NCBI GenBank assembly: GCA_933228675.1
Contig: OW121741.1
Span: 133,882,120-133,946,119, forward strand
From: Stomorhina lunata
Lineage: Eukaryota > Arthropoda > Insecta > Diptera > Rhiniidae
Length of the DNA: 64,000 bases
Reading direction: 5' to 3'
Below are positions 11,702-24,475 of the stretch, piece by piece. Both the position numbers and the translations under genes were made by a program. The first letter of the stretch is position 1, and each line of letters starts with the position of its first letter. The notes below the pieces were generated by a model that searched no databases, was not told the DNA's origin, and saw nothing but the letters and a program-made list of their open reading frames with translations.

Positions 11702-13657
11702 ATCTATCCCTTAGTCTATGTCTTAGTCTATGTCTTAGTCTATGGCTTAGTCTATGTCTTAGTCTATGTCTTAGTCTTTGTCTTAGTCTTTGTCTTAGTC
11801 TATGTCTTAGTCTATGTCTTAGTCTATGTCTTAGTCTATGTCTTAGTCTATGTCTTAGTCTATGTCTTAGTCTATGTCTTAGTCTATGTCTTAGTCTATG
11901 TCTTAGTCTATGTCTTAGTCATTGTCTTAGTCTATGTCTTAGTCTATGTCTTAGTCTATGTCTTAGTCTATGTCTTAGTCTATGTCTTAGTCTATGTCTT
12001 AGTCTATGTCTAAGTCTATGTCTTAGTCTATGTCTTAGTCTATGTCTTAGTCTATGTCTTAGTCTATGTCTTAGTCTATGTCTTAGTCTATGTCTTAGTC
12101 TATGTCTTAGTCTATGTCTTAGTCTATGTCTTAGTCTATGTCTTAGTCTATGTCTTAGTCTATGTCTTAGTCTATGTCTTAGTCTATGTCTTAGTCTATG
12201 TCTTAGTCTATGTCTTAGTCTATGTCTTAGTCTATGTCTTAGTCTATGTCTTAGTCTATGTCTTAGTCTATGTCTTAGTCTATGTCTTAGTCTATGTCTT
12301 AGTCTATGTCTTAGTCTATGTCTTAGTCTATGTCTTAGTCTATGTCTTAGTCTATGTCTTAGTCTATGTCTTAGTCTATGTCTTAGTCTATGTCTTAGTC
12401 TATGTCTTAGTCTATGTCTTAGTCTATGTCTTAGTCTATGTCTTAGTCTATGTCTTAGTCTATGTCTTAGTGTATGTCTTAGTCTATGTCTTAGTCTATG
12501 TCTTAGTCTATGTCTTAGTCTATGTCTTAGTCTATGTCTTAGTCTATGTTTTAGTCTATGTCTTAGTCTATGTCTTAGTCTATGTCTTAGTCTATGTCTT
12601 AGTCTATGTCTTAGTCTATGTCTTAGTCTATGTCTTAGTCTATGTCTTAGTCTATGTCTTAGTCTATGTCTTAGTCTATGTCTTAGTCTATGTCTTAGTC
12701 TATGTCTTAGTCTATGTCTTAGTCTATGTCTTAGTCTATGTCTTAGTCTATGTCTTAGTCTATGTCTTAGTCTATGTCTTAGTCTATGTCTTAGTCTATG
12801 TCTTAGTCTATGTCTTAGTCTATGTCTTAGTCTATGTCTTAGTCTATATCTTAGTCTATGTCTTAGTCTATGTCTTAGTCTATGTCTTAGTCTATGTCTT
12901 AGTCTATGTCTTAGTCCATGTCTTAGTCTATGTCTTAGTCTATGTCTTAGTCTATGTCTTAGTCTATGTCTTAGTCTATGTCTTAGTCTATGTCTTAGTC
13001 TATGTCTTAGTCTATGTCTTAGTCTATGTCTTAGTCTATGTCTTAGTCTATGTCTTAGTCTATGTCTTAGTCTATGTATTAGTCTACGTCTTAGTCTATG
13101 TCTTAGTCTATGTCTTAGTCTATGTCTTAGTCTATGTCTTAGTCTATGTCTTAGTCTATGTCTTAGTCTATGTCTTAGTCTATATCTTAGTCTATGTCTT
13201 AGTCTATGTCTTAGTCTATGTCTTAGTCTATGTCTTAGTCTATGTCTTAGTCTATGTCTTAGTCTATGTCTTAGTCTATGTCTTAGTGTATGTCTTAGTC
13301 TATGTCTTAGTCTATGTCTTAGTCTATGTCTTAGTCTATGTCTTAGTCTATGTCTTAGTCTATGTCTTAGTCTATGTCTTAGTCTATGTCTTAGTCTATG
13401 TCTTAGTCTATGTCTTAGTCTATGTCTTAGTCTATGTCTTAGTCTATGTCTTAGTCTATGTCTTAGTCTATGTCTTAGTCTATGTTTTAGTCTATGTCTT
13501 AGTCTATGTCTTAGTCTATGTCTTAGTCTATGTCTTAGTCTATGTCTTAGTCTATGTCTTAGTCTATGTGTTAGTCTATGTCATAGTCTATGTCTTACTC
13601 CATACCTTAGTCTGTGTCTTCGTATATGTCTTAGCTTAAGTCTTAGTCTATATCTTA
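11702..13657 (+). repeat. 12-bp satellite array A (TCTTAGTCTATG)
   Basis: About 160 head-to-tail copies of a 12-bp unit. The interior is almost invariant, with single-base variants scattered through it (TATATC, CCATG, TGTATT). Both ends are degenerate: TCTATCCC at the start and TCTTAGCTTAAG near the end. Two of the three forward frames lack stops (LVYV and LSLC repeats) because the period is divisible by three; the third contains TAG in every unit. The open frames over this array are therefore a composition effect. Unlike the other satellite blocks, this array abuts unique DNA on both sides. Confidence 0.97.
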
Positions 13658-15330
13658 AAAGAGCTCTTTTCTTTTAATGAATTATCTAACGTATGGTATC
13701 ATATAGTCGTGTTTGATCGAACTTTGCTTTCAGACTTGTTATTGTTGATTCTGGTTGCATTGTGGCTGTGTGTAGTAGGACTACGTCCATGGTATTTACT
13801 TATTGTTGATTTAGTATTTCAACTTTAATAAAAATCTAACTTTATGTAAATTTTTGTTTGTAATTCCATTTGTAGCCATTAACGAATGACCGTTACAAAA
13901 ATTGTTCCCACCAACCGACTGGAAAACTCCGTCCCAGAGCAATTGACTTTTATAACTGCGACCCCACACGCATACATTTATAATGAAATAAATTTAATAT
14001 CATATTAAATATAGTTGGGTTGCTAGTAAGTGGGAGTAGATTGTACAAGATTGGCATAAAATTTTTCCCTTCATTTTTTCTGTAACGTTTTGCATTTTTT
14101 TGTGCCATTTTTTGTTTGTTATTTATACTTTTTGTTGTATTTCTGTTTAAATATTATACTCTAAATATAGGTATACTATAAACATGAGTATGTATTGTGT
14201 GTGTGTTTGTTTAAGCGAGTTTATGTGTGAGTGTGTGTGTGTGTTTGGCACGCTAATTTCCAACGTGGCTTAACGTGATGATGGCGTGAAAAGTGCCACA
14301 AGCTAGTATTTTAATTAGTGCTGAATTTTCTCTGTATGTATGGGTGTGTTTGTGTGTGTGTGTATATATATTTTTCGGTTTTTATTTTCATTTTTATGGC
14401 GTGGAATAATCATTTGCTCGTGAATTGGGTTAAAGTCTCAATATGTTTATTACATTAAAGAGTGCAAAAAAAAATATAGAAATGTATAGCAGAAAAAAAA
14501 GAAGAAACAGAAACTTTTCCACCGTTAAGTCAAGCTGTAAATATGTAAAAATTTGTATATTTTTATGCCATTTCAATTTAGCTTTAAAATGTATTAAACA
14601 GAATTTTATTACATTGAACAAACGTTGCGATGAAGAAAAATTTATGGTATACTAATAGGGGATTTAGCAAAAGAAATCGCATGAAAATCGCATACTTTCG
14701 TGTGGGAGGCAAAATAGTCAAATTATTTTGTGTGGAAGTCAAAGTTATCAAAATTTGCTAAGAAATGTTTATTATTGTCCAACAGTAATTGTTGTAATAA
14801 TAAAAATAAATGGAATTTTTGGTGCTTATGTACAAAAATAGATTTAATTTAGTAGTACTAAATTAAATTAAGTATTAAATTGTTAAAAAATTGTTAGAAG
14901 ACTACAAAAAATTATTATATATTTAAATTAAATTTCTTACGACCATAAATATTTGATGTTTAATAGATTTTTGTTTATTAAAATCCCATTTTGATATTTG
15001 CATATATTTAGTTTTATTCCCAAATGAATTTAGTTAAATATAATGCGAGTGTATGAGTAATTTAATAACAATTATACGCTTTGTAGTTATGTTACTCATA
15101 CGCTTTTATATTTTCATTAAAATTTTTCATAGTATTTAGCTCGAATTTTTTGTATTAACTAAAAGTTTCTTCGCCACAAAAAATTACTTTTTTTTGCAGC
15201 ATTTTTACTTTAAGAATAAATTTAAAATAATTTTGACCCCTTTTATAACCACCATCAAAAATAATAAAAGGAGAGGATATATTACAATTTTCATTCTAAT
15301 TGTTAATCACAAAATAATAGCTTAGAAGTC
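13658..15330. other. Unique island with GT runs, no supported gene
   Basis: Ordinary AT-rich DNA with GT-rich stretches at about 14,196-14,244 and 14,341-14,370. Two overlapping open frames on opposite strands near 14,430-14,655 are short and mutually exclusive, with no family resemblance. Nothing else is recognised. Confidence 0.6.
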
Positions 15331-17360
15331 AAAAAAGATATATATAGAAAATTTGGTTATCAAAAATATTTCTATAGACAATTTTTTTATCAAAAATTTT
15401 TTTTATAGAAAATTGTTTAATCAAAAAATTTTCTATAGAAGGTTTTTTTATCAAAAGTTTTTCTATCGAAAATTTTTCTAAAGAAAATTTGTTTACTAAA
15501 AATTTTTATAAAAAATTTTTTATTAAAAATTTTTTTTTAAATTTTTTTTATCAAAAATTTTTCTATAGAAAGTTCTTTTTAAATTTTTCTATAGAAAAAT
15601 TTTCGATAAAAAAAAATTTTCTATAGAAAAATTTTTCAATAGAATTTTTTTTTTTTTTTTATAACAAAATTTTCTATAGAAATTTTTTTGTCAAAAATTT
15701 TGCTACAGAAAATTTTTTTATCAAAAATTTTTTATAGAAAGTTTTTTTTATCAAAAATTTTGCTACAGAAAAGTTTTTTATCAAAAATTTCTTTGTATAA
15801 TGTTTTTTTGTCAAAAGATTTTTTATAGAAAAATATCTATTAAATATTTTTTATTGAAAACTTTTTATTGAAAATTTTTCTAAAAAAATTTTCTATAGAA
15901 AATTTTGTTATCAAAAATTTTTCTATAGAACATTTTATCGACAATTTTTCTTTCGAATTGAAAATATTTTATAGAAAACTTTTATAGAAAATTTTCCTTT
16001 TTAAAAAAAATTTAATTGAAAACTTTTCTTTCGATAAAAAAGTTTTTCTAAAAAAAATTTTCTATAGAAAAAATATCTATAGAAAAATTTTTCTATACAA
16101 AAATTTTCGATAAAAAAAAATTTAATTGAATTTTCGATAAAAAGAAAAAAATTTAATTGAAAAATTTTCGATAATTAAATTTTTTATATGGAAGTTTTTT
16201 CAAAAATGTTTCTATAGAAAACTTTTTTATCAAAAATTTTTCTATAGAAAACTTTTTTATCAAAAATTTTTCAATAGAAAATTTTTTTATTAAAAATTTG
16301 TTTATCAAAAATATTTTTATAGAATATAATTTATCAAAGTTTTTCTATAGAAAAAATGCTCGATAAAAAAAATTTTCGCTAAAAATAAAAAAAAAATTTT
16401 TGTGAAAAATTTTCGTTAATAAAATTTTTCTATAGAGAAGTTTTTTTCAAAAATGTTTCTATAAAAAATTTTTTTATCAAAAATTTTTCTATAGAAAATT
16501 TTTTTATTCACAATTTTTCTATATAAAATTTGTTTATTTTTCTATAGAAATTTTTTTTATTAAAAATGTTTCTATAGAAATTTTTTTATAGAAAATTTGT
16601 TTATCAAAGATGTTTCTAAAGAAAATTTTTCGATAAATAAAATTTTCAATAGAGAATTTTCTATAAAAAAAATTTTCAATAGAAAATTTTCTATAAAAAA
16701 AATTTTCTATAGAAAAATTTTCGATAAAAAAAATTTTTACATAAAAAAATTTTTTTCATTGAAAAAAACTTTTTCCATAGAAAAATTTTTTTTCGATGAA
16801 AATTTTTTTATAGAAAAATTTTTTATCAAAAATTTTTCTGCAGAATGTTTTTTTATTACAAATTTTCTTATTAAAAAATTTTTATTACAAATTTTCTTAT
16901 TAAAAAATTTTTATTCAAAATTTTTCTAAAAAAATTTTCTACAGAAAATCTTGTTATCAAAAAATTTTTTATAGAACATTTTTTTATTAAAAAAAATAAT
17001 TTTATCGAAAATTTTTCTTTGTATAAAAAATTTTTCTATAAAAAATGTTTCTATAGAAAAATGTTCGTTAAAAAATTGTTCTGTACAAAAATTTTCGTTA
17101 AAAAAATTTTTCTATAGAAAAATTTTCTATAAAAACATTTTTCTGTAAACAAATTTTCGATAATAAAAATTTTTCTATAGACAAATTTTCGATAAAAAAA
17201 TTTTTCTATAGAAAAAAAATTTTATTTTTTCAAAAATGTTTCTATAGAATTTTTTTTTTATCAAAAATTTTTCTATAGAAAATTTTTTTATCAAAAATTT
17301 TTCTATATAAATTTTTTTGTCAAAAATGTTTCTATAGAATATTTTTTATCTAAAGTTTTT
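15330..17360 (-). repeat. CTATAG-palindrome minisatellite (family P2), first orientation
   Basis: Degenerate tandem units of the form TATCAAAAATTTTTCTATAG followed by A- and T-runs, about 30-31 bp per unit. The core AAATTTTTCTA/TAGAAAAATTT is an even palindrome; the asymmetric TATC/GATA spacer gives the orientation. A 110-residue open frame at 16,597-16,929 is a low-complexity lysine/phenylalanine/isoleucine product of the repeat and is not proposed as a gene. Confidence 0.88.
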
Positions 17361-18525
17361 CTATAGGAAATGTTTTTCTATAGAAAAATTTTCGATAAAA
17401 TTTTTCTATAGAAAAATTTTCGATAAAAATTTTTTTCTAAAAAAAAGTTTCGATAAAAATATTTTTGTATAGAAAAATTTTCGATAAAATAAATTTTTGT
17501 ATAGAAAAGTTTTCGATAAAAAAATTTTTGTATAGAAAAATTTTGGATAAAAAAATTTTTGTATAGAAAAATTTTCGATAAAAAAAATTTTGTATAGAAA
17601 AATTTTCGATAAAAAAAACTTTTCTATAGAAAAATTTTCGATAAAAAAATTTTTCTATAGAAAAATTTTCGATAAAAAAATTTTTCTATAGAAAAATTTT
17701 CAATAAAAAAATTTTTCTATAGAAAAATTTTCGATAAAAAAATTTTTCCATAGAAAAATTTTCGATAAAAAAATTTTCCCATAGAAAAATTTTCGATAAA
17801 AAAATTTTTCTATAGAAAAATTTTCGATAAAAAAATTTTTCTATAGAAAAATTTTCGATAAAAAAATTTTTCTATAGAAAAATGTTCGATAAAAAAATTT
17901 TTCTATAGAAAAATTTTCGATAAAAAAATTTTTCTATAGAAAAATTTTCGATAAAAAAATTTTTCTATAGAAAAATTTTCGATAAAAAAATTTTTCTATA
18001 GAAAAATTTTCGATAAAAAAATTTTTGTATAGAAAAATTTTCGATAAAAAAATTTTTCTATAGAAAAATTTTCGATAAAAAAATTTTTCTATAGAAAAAT
18101 TTTCGATAAAAAATTTTTCTATAGAAAAATTTTCGTAAAAAAATTTTTCTATAGAAAAATTTTCGTAAAAAAATTTTTCTATAGAAAAATTTTCGATAAA
18201 AAAATTTTTCTATAGAAAAATTTTCGATAAAAAATTTTTCTATAGAAAAATTTTCGAAAAAAATATTTTTCTATAGAAAAATTTTCGATAAAAAAAATGT
18301 TTCTATAGAAAAATTTTCGATAAAAAAATTTTTTGTAGAAATATTTTCGGTAATAAAATTTTTCTGTAGAAGAATTTTCTATAAAAAATTCTTAGAAAAA
18401 TTTTCGATAAAAAAATTTTTTATAGAAAAATTTTCGTTAAAAAATTTTTCTATAGAAAAACAAAAATTTTCTGTAGAAAAATTTTTCAATAAAAAAATGT
18501 TTCTATAGAAAAATTTTCGATAAAC
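17360..18525 (+). repeat. P2 minisatellite, second (inverted) orientation, homogeneous 31-bp array
   Basis: From about 17,600 to 18,300 the 31-bp monomer is nearly invariant: TTTTTCTATAGAAAAATTT followed by TCGATAAAAAAA. The asymmetric TCGATA spacer is the reverse complement of the spacer in the preceding block, so the two sub-blocks face each other. Decay resumes after about 18,300 and the array ends near 18,525. Confidence 0.95.
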
Positions 18526-20490
18526 TGAATGCTTTTAATATTCATATTCACGAGTCTCGTTAATGAAATTTACGAAAATTAGAAAGTCTTCGGCTTCTGG
18601 TGTTATGTGCTGCCTACGATTGCTAAAAACCTTATTAGCTTGTCTTAAAGCATTCAACTAATGAAAATGTTTGTTTTGTGAATTTTTTGCTACAGAAAAA
18701 TCTTTGTTTCCTTAATCAAACATCCAGAGATTTCTGATATAATTCTTCTCTGAACAATGCCTCCATCCAATATCCTCTACATTTCGCCAAATCCTTCTTC
18801 ATTGATTTCAAAAAGTAAAAAAGACTACCAAAAATGCCTCATTTATTGTTTTGTATTGAAATTGTTTGAAAAGCTGCGGGTAATCGATGTCGTATGATGA
18901 TGATCATCATCATCATCATACAACTCAACTACTCAACTCTCGTCTCTTAACTCATTTCAGCTCAACGACCAGATGAATGTGTGATTGAAAACAAACATAA
19001 ATATGAATGCACTCAGTCACTCACTCACAGATTAACAAATACAAATAGACGTGAAAATACATGTGAATCAATGTATGTATGTATTAATGTATGTATTTAT
19101 GTCTGTATGTATGAATGCATGATTTTACGAAACAAAAGAGTTTGAAGCTATAAAATACACAGGAGGAACTGGAAATAAAACTATAAAACAACTACAGCAA
19201 CAACTACGAAGTAATAATATATTTTTGATTTATGCGTTTGCATTTTATTGGCAATGTTAACAAGAGCCGAGTACATGTGTTAAACACAGTCAGAAACATA
19301 TTCATATACACATAAATATATTTATATGTTTTCTACAGAATCACTATTTATAGCAAACAATTGTTCTGCCAGTAATCTGACATTCATTCATCAGGTGAAA
19401 GTACGAAACTGAAGGCTTTTGAGAGTATATGTGCAGCTAAATTGACCAAATGCTTTTTGCCGTCTAGCACTTGTTCACTAGCTGACTTTTTGACATTGGA
19501 TGACAGCAGCACAATTCATTTATTCTCGAATATGTTCAATGAAATATTTTTTATGACATCTTGAATGGCTATATAAAACCTTTTGAAGATAGTACTAGAC
19601 CTTTCAAGTTGTTGAATAACATTTTGGATATAAATCAATTTTCTTGAAAAATTCTGTCTATCTTAGATAATAACTACATCCAAACACAGAAGTAAGAGTG
19701 AAGGTAAATTTTGTTTCCTCTACACGAAGACAACTAAAAAATTACTATAATAAATAATTGTAATAAATTGGGATTTTAGTGCAATACACTACAGTAAAAC
19801 TTTTTAATCAAAAATTTTAAGTTTTCACTTTTTGCAAGATTTCAGTTTCCAAATCTACCCACCGTTTAAATCTAACATAATTTTCTCTACAATTTTGTTA
19901 AAAAAAAAATATTAGTATCAATTTTTTAATATGAAAGAAGTAGTTAAAAAACTGATTTTTGCCTTATCTGAAAATTTTGAGTCGACTCCCTTTAGTGGAA
20001 CCACTAAAGAAACCACTGCGATATTTTCATTTCTTTCTTTTCCAAATTGCACCCACTGTTGATGTATTGCATGATTTTTTTCTTTTGCATAAAAATTTCC
20101 AATGCTTCATTTAAAACATCTCTTGTTTTTTTGCTTTTTCGTCGGCAGTTTGCTGTCGTTGTTGTTCTGTTTTTCCTTTGTGTTTTTTTTTTTTTTTGTT
20201 GCCTTCTTCTTCAGAGATTCATAAATAAACAGCTTCAAAGTCTGTGAACCGTAAAGCCACAAGAAAACATAAGGAAACTACACAAACAACAAAAAATATA
20301 AAGAAATGAAAATAAATTTAAGGAAATTATTCACAGAAAAACTCATACTCACACGATATCACTCACACACACCCCCCGCTACTGCTTACCTTTTTCAAGA
20401 TTACTTCTGGTAAATGCCACTATCATGGTATAAGTATTGGGTTGGCACAGTGGTGTGTTGAATTAAAATTGTGACATTTATATGTATATG
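18525..20490. other. Unique island, no supported gene
   Basis: Non-array DNA. Notable points are a perfect 20-bp palindrome at 18,894-18,913, an ATGT-rich microsatellite near 19,070-19,122 and a lone TATATAAAA at about 19,570 without a convincing initiator. Open frames are short and T-rich. Confidence 0.6.
18894..18913. repeat. Perfect 20-bp palindrome of ATG/CAT triplets
   Basis: ATGATGATGATCATCATCAT: a short ATG repeat running straight into its complementary CAT repeat around a central GATC. The CAT side continues beyond the palindrome. Confidence 0.95.
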
Positions 20491-23190
20491 TTTTTTATAG
20501 GGAATTTTTCAAAAATTTTCTTTTACTTAAATAGGAAATTTTTCAAAAATTTACTTTTTATAGGAAATTTTTCAAAAATGATCTTTTTATAGGACATTTT
20601 TCAAAAATTTTCTTTTAATAGGACATTTTTCAAAAATTTTCTTTTAATAGGACATTTTTCAAAAATTTACTTTTTATAGGAAATTTTTCAAAAATTTAAT
20701 TTTTATAGGAAATTTTTCGAAATTTACTTTTTATAGGAAATTTTTTAAAAATTTACTTTTTATAGGAAATTTTTCAAAAATTTACTTTTTATAGGAAATT
20801 TTTTAAAAATTTACTTTTTATAGGAAATTTTTCAAAAATTAACTTTTTATAGGAAATTTTTCAAAAATTTACTTTTCATAGGAAATTCCTCAAAAATTTA
20901 CTTTTTATAGGAAATTTTTCAAAAATATAACTTTTATAGGAAATTTTTCAAAAATTTATCTTTTATAGGAAATTTTTCAAAAATTTAATTTTTATAGGAA
21001 ATTTTTCAAAAATTTATCTTTTGTAGGAAATTTTTCAAAAATTTGAGTTTTACAGGAATTTTTCAAAAATTTGAGTTTTATATGAATTTTTCAAAAATTT
21101 CCTGTTTATAGGAAATTTTTCAAAAATTTACTTTTTATAGGAAATTTTTCAAAAATTTACTTTTTATAGGAAATTTTTCAAAAATTTCCTGTTTATAGGA
21201 AATTTTTCAAAAATTTCCTGTTTATAGGAAATTTTTCAAAAATTTACTTTTTATAGGAAATTTCTCAAAAATTTACTTTTTATAGGAAATTTTTGAAAAA
21301 TTTACTTTTTATAGGAAATTCTTCAAAAATTTACTTTTTATAGGAAATTTTTCAAATATTTACTTTTTATAGGAAATTTTTTAAAAATTTACTTTTTATA
21401 GGATATTTTTTTTTAAATTTACTTTTTATAGGAAATTCTTCAAAAATTTACTTTTTATAGGAAATCTTTCAAAAATTTACTTATTATAGGAAATTCTTCA
21501 AAAATTTACTTTTTATAGGAAATTTTTCAAAAATTTACTTTTTATGGGAAATTTTTTAAAAATTTACTTTCTATAGGAAATTTTTCAAAAATTTACTTTT
21601 TATAGGAAATTTTTCAAAAATTTAATTTTTGTAGGAAATTTTTAAAAAATTTAATTTTTATAGGAAATTTTTAAAAAATTTTATAATTATAGGAAATTAT
21701 TCAAAAATTTATCTTTTACAGGAAATTTTTCAAAAATTTGAGTTTTACAGGAATTTTTCAAAAATTTGAGTTTTATATGAATTTTTCAAAAATTTCCTGT
21801 TTATAGGAAATTTTTCAAAAATTTACTTTTTATAGGAAATTTTTCAAAAATTTACTTTTTATAGGAAATTTTTCAAAAATTTCCTGTTTATAGGAAATTT
21901 TTCAAAAATTTACTTTTTATAGGAAATTTTTCAAAAATTTACTTTTTATAGGAAATTTTTCAAAAATTTACTTTTTATAGGAAATTCTTCAAAAATTTAC
22001 TTTTTATAGGAAATTTTTCAAATATTTACTTTTTATAGGAAATTTTTCAAAAATTTCCTGTTTATAGGAAATTTTTCAAAAATTTACTTTTTATAGGAAA
22101 TTTTTCAAAAATTTACTTTTTATAGGAAATTTTTAAAAAATTTTCTTTTTTAAAGATAATTTTTAAAAAAATTACTTTTATAGGAAATTTTTCAAAAATT
22201 AACTTTTTATAGGAAATTTTTCAAAAATTTACTTTTCATAGGAAATTCCTCAAAAATTTACTTTTTATAGGAAATTTTTCAAAAATTTAATTTTTATAGG
22301 AAATTATTCAAAAATTTATCTTTTATAGGAAATTTTTCAAAAATTTGAGTTTTACAGGAATTTTTCAAAAATTTGAGTTTTATATGAATTTTTCAAAAAT
22401 TTCCTGTTTATAGGAAATTTTTCAAAAATTTACTTTTTATAGGAAATTTTTCAAAAATTTACTTTTTATAGGAAAATTTTCAAAAATTTCCTGTTTATAG
22501 GAAATTTTTCAAAAATTTACTTTTTATAGGAAATTTTTCAAAAATTTACTTTTTATAGGAAATTTTTCGAAAATTTACTTTTTATAGGAAATTCTTCAAA
22601 AATTTACTTTTTATAGGAAATTCTTCAAAAATTTACTTTTTATAGGAAATTTTTCAAAAATTTACTTTTTATAGGAAATTCTTCAAAAATTTTCTTTTTA
22701 TAGGAAATTTTTCAAAAATTTACTTTTTATAGGAAATTCTTCAAAAATTTACTTTTTATAGGAAATTTTTCAAAAATTTACTTTTTATAGGAAATTTTTC
22801 AAAAATTTACTTTTTATGGGAAATTTTTTACAAATTTACTTTCTATAGGAAATTTTTCAAAAATTTACTTTTTATAGGAAATTTTTCAAAAATTTAATTT
22901 TTGTAGGAAATTTTTAAAAAATTTAATTTTTATAGGAAATTTTTAAAAAATTTTATTATTATAGGAAATTTTTCAAAAATTTATCTTTTATAGGAAATTT
23001 TTCAAAAATTTGAGTTTTATAGGAATTTTTCAAAAATTTACTTTTTATAGGAAATTTTTTCAAAAATTTACTTTTTATATGAAATTTTTCAAAAATTTAC
23101 TTTTTATAGGAACTTTTTCAAAAATATACTTTTTATAAAAAAAAATTTTTCTTTTTATAGGAATTTTTTCAAAAATGTTATTTTATAGAT
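20490..23190 (+). repeat. 29-bp P1-related minisatellite with higher-order structure
   Basis: Tandem units of AGGAAATTTTTCAAAAATTT plus ACTTTTTAT with a 29-bp period (for example starts at 20,764 and 20,793). The outer CCT of the P1 palindrome is replaced by ACT, leaving a 17-bp palindrome AAATTTTT-C-AAAAATTT. A marker pair with GAGTTTTACAGG then GAGTTTTATATG recurs with its neighbours at 21,045, 21,740 and 22,347, with a relative at 23,012, so blocks of roughly 600-700 bp were duplicated in series. Confidence 0.95.
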
Positions 23191-24475
23191 AAAGGATGCC
23201 TTATTATGCCACTGTTACTCAATCAACACATACACACACTCACACACATGCTTTTACAATAACGATATTCTTAAACGATAAAGTAAACTGAATAATAAAT
23301 TCATTTGATGGAATTAATGTAGAGCAACTCGAAATTGGGCGAAAATGAATAACGAGAAAACGAAGAAAACAAAAATCGAAACTGCTAAAAATAGTGAACA
23401 GAAAACAGCTGGCAGCTGATATTGAAGTTTTGTTGAGTGTGGTCATAGACTGTAGTGTAGGGTAGTGCTGCAATGGTAGCACTGGTGGGAATAGTGTTGA
23501 TAGTGCTGCCGGTAGAAGAGTGATTGTTCATTCAATATTTTATTTCTTAACATTTAGTTTTTCCCTCAATAGCAAACAGCTATTGAGGGTATGAAAGCAA
23601 AAAAAAAACAATACTACAACTTCAATGATGTGTAGAAGGAGAGAGGGAAGAATAAACTTAAAAGCCATGGCTGGCTGACGGAATGACTAAATGACTGACT
23701 GACAATGACTGATAAGTACCGCATTAAATTGATATAAAGTCATAACTCAACATCAGTTTCGAACAACAGAGGGAAAGAAAAGCAGCAGCTGCCATCTATA
23801 ACACGGCTAAAACGCAAAACCTTTTGGCATTAATGCACCCCGATTTAGAATACATTTTCCAAACACACACATAAGCTCGCAGACTTTTACTTATAACAAC
23901 ACTTGGATTTTTAAGAGAAAATTTCATATCCTTATGGTTTCTGTATTTTTGCGGTGTAAGTGTTAAATTGTATGAGTATTTCTGTATGTTTTACGTCATT
24001 GCATTTTGTTTGTTATATGTGTAAGTATTTGCAGCTTGTGCTGTTTTTACTTGAGTTCTGGCTCAAGCTAAAAAGAAATTTCATTTTGAGCTTGACTCCG
24101 CTTAACTTCTTTCATCATTTCATTGTGGCTGCCATTTTGCTAAGCTTCAAGATTCGTTGTTATCGACCGGCAATCATTCTTTTTCTTTCTACATTATTTT
24201 TGTTTTCTTTTTTTTTTCTGCTGCTGTCGGGTTTTTCGTCTTCATATATTTGTTTTTGCTTTTTTGGTACTTAAATTTTTGTAGTAATTTTTGCTTTAGT
24301 AAAATTGGAACAGCTGAAAGCATAAAGAAGCGATTTTTACACACATTTATGTGAATACACATACATCTACACACATCTATAGAAGAGTAGTTTTTGCTTA
24401 AGTGATAGCAGTGGAGAGGAGAACTTTAGTAAATTCTTGAAGGAGAATATCTTTTCCAAGTTGCAGAGACCTAAG
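23190..24475. other. Unique island, no supported gene
   Basis: About 1.3 kb with CA-rich edges (about 23,228-23,248) and T-rich stretches. Open frames of 60-104 residues on both strands overlap each other and are hydrophobic products of T-rich DNA. TATAAAG at 23,733 and TCAGTT at 23,753 lie too close together for a standard core promoter. Confidence 0.55.

Noticed and set aside
16597..16929. 110-codon lysine/phenylalanine/isoleucine-rich frame
   Set aside because: It is a direct translation of the AT palindromic repeat with no independent coding signal. The same holds for the frames at 7,982-8,164, 31,668-31,931, 33,430-33,612, 34,690-34,896 and 44,981-45,169.
23733..23758. Core promoter (TATAAAG followed by TCAGTT)
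   Set aside because: The 22-base distance from the TATA to the initiator A is too short, no downstream element fits, and no open frame follows.
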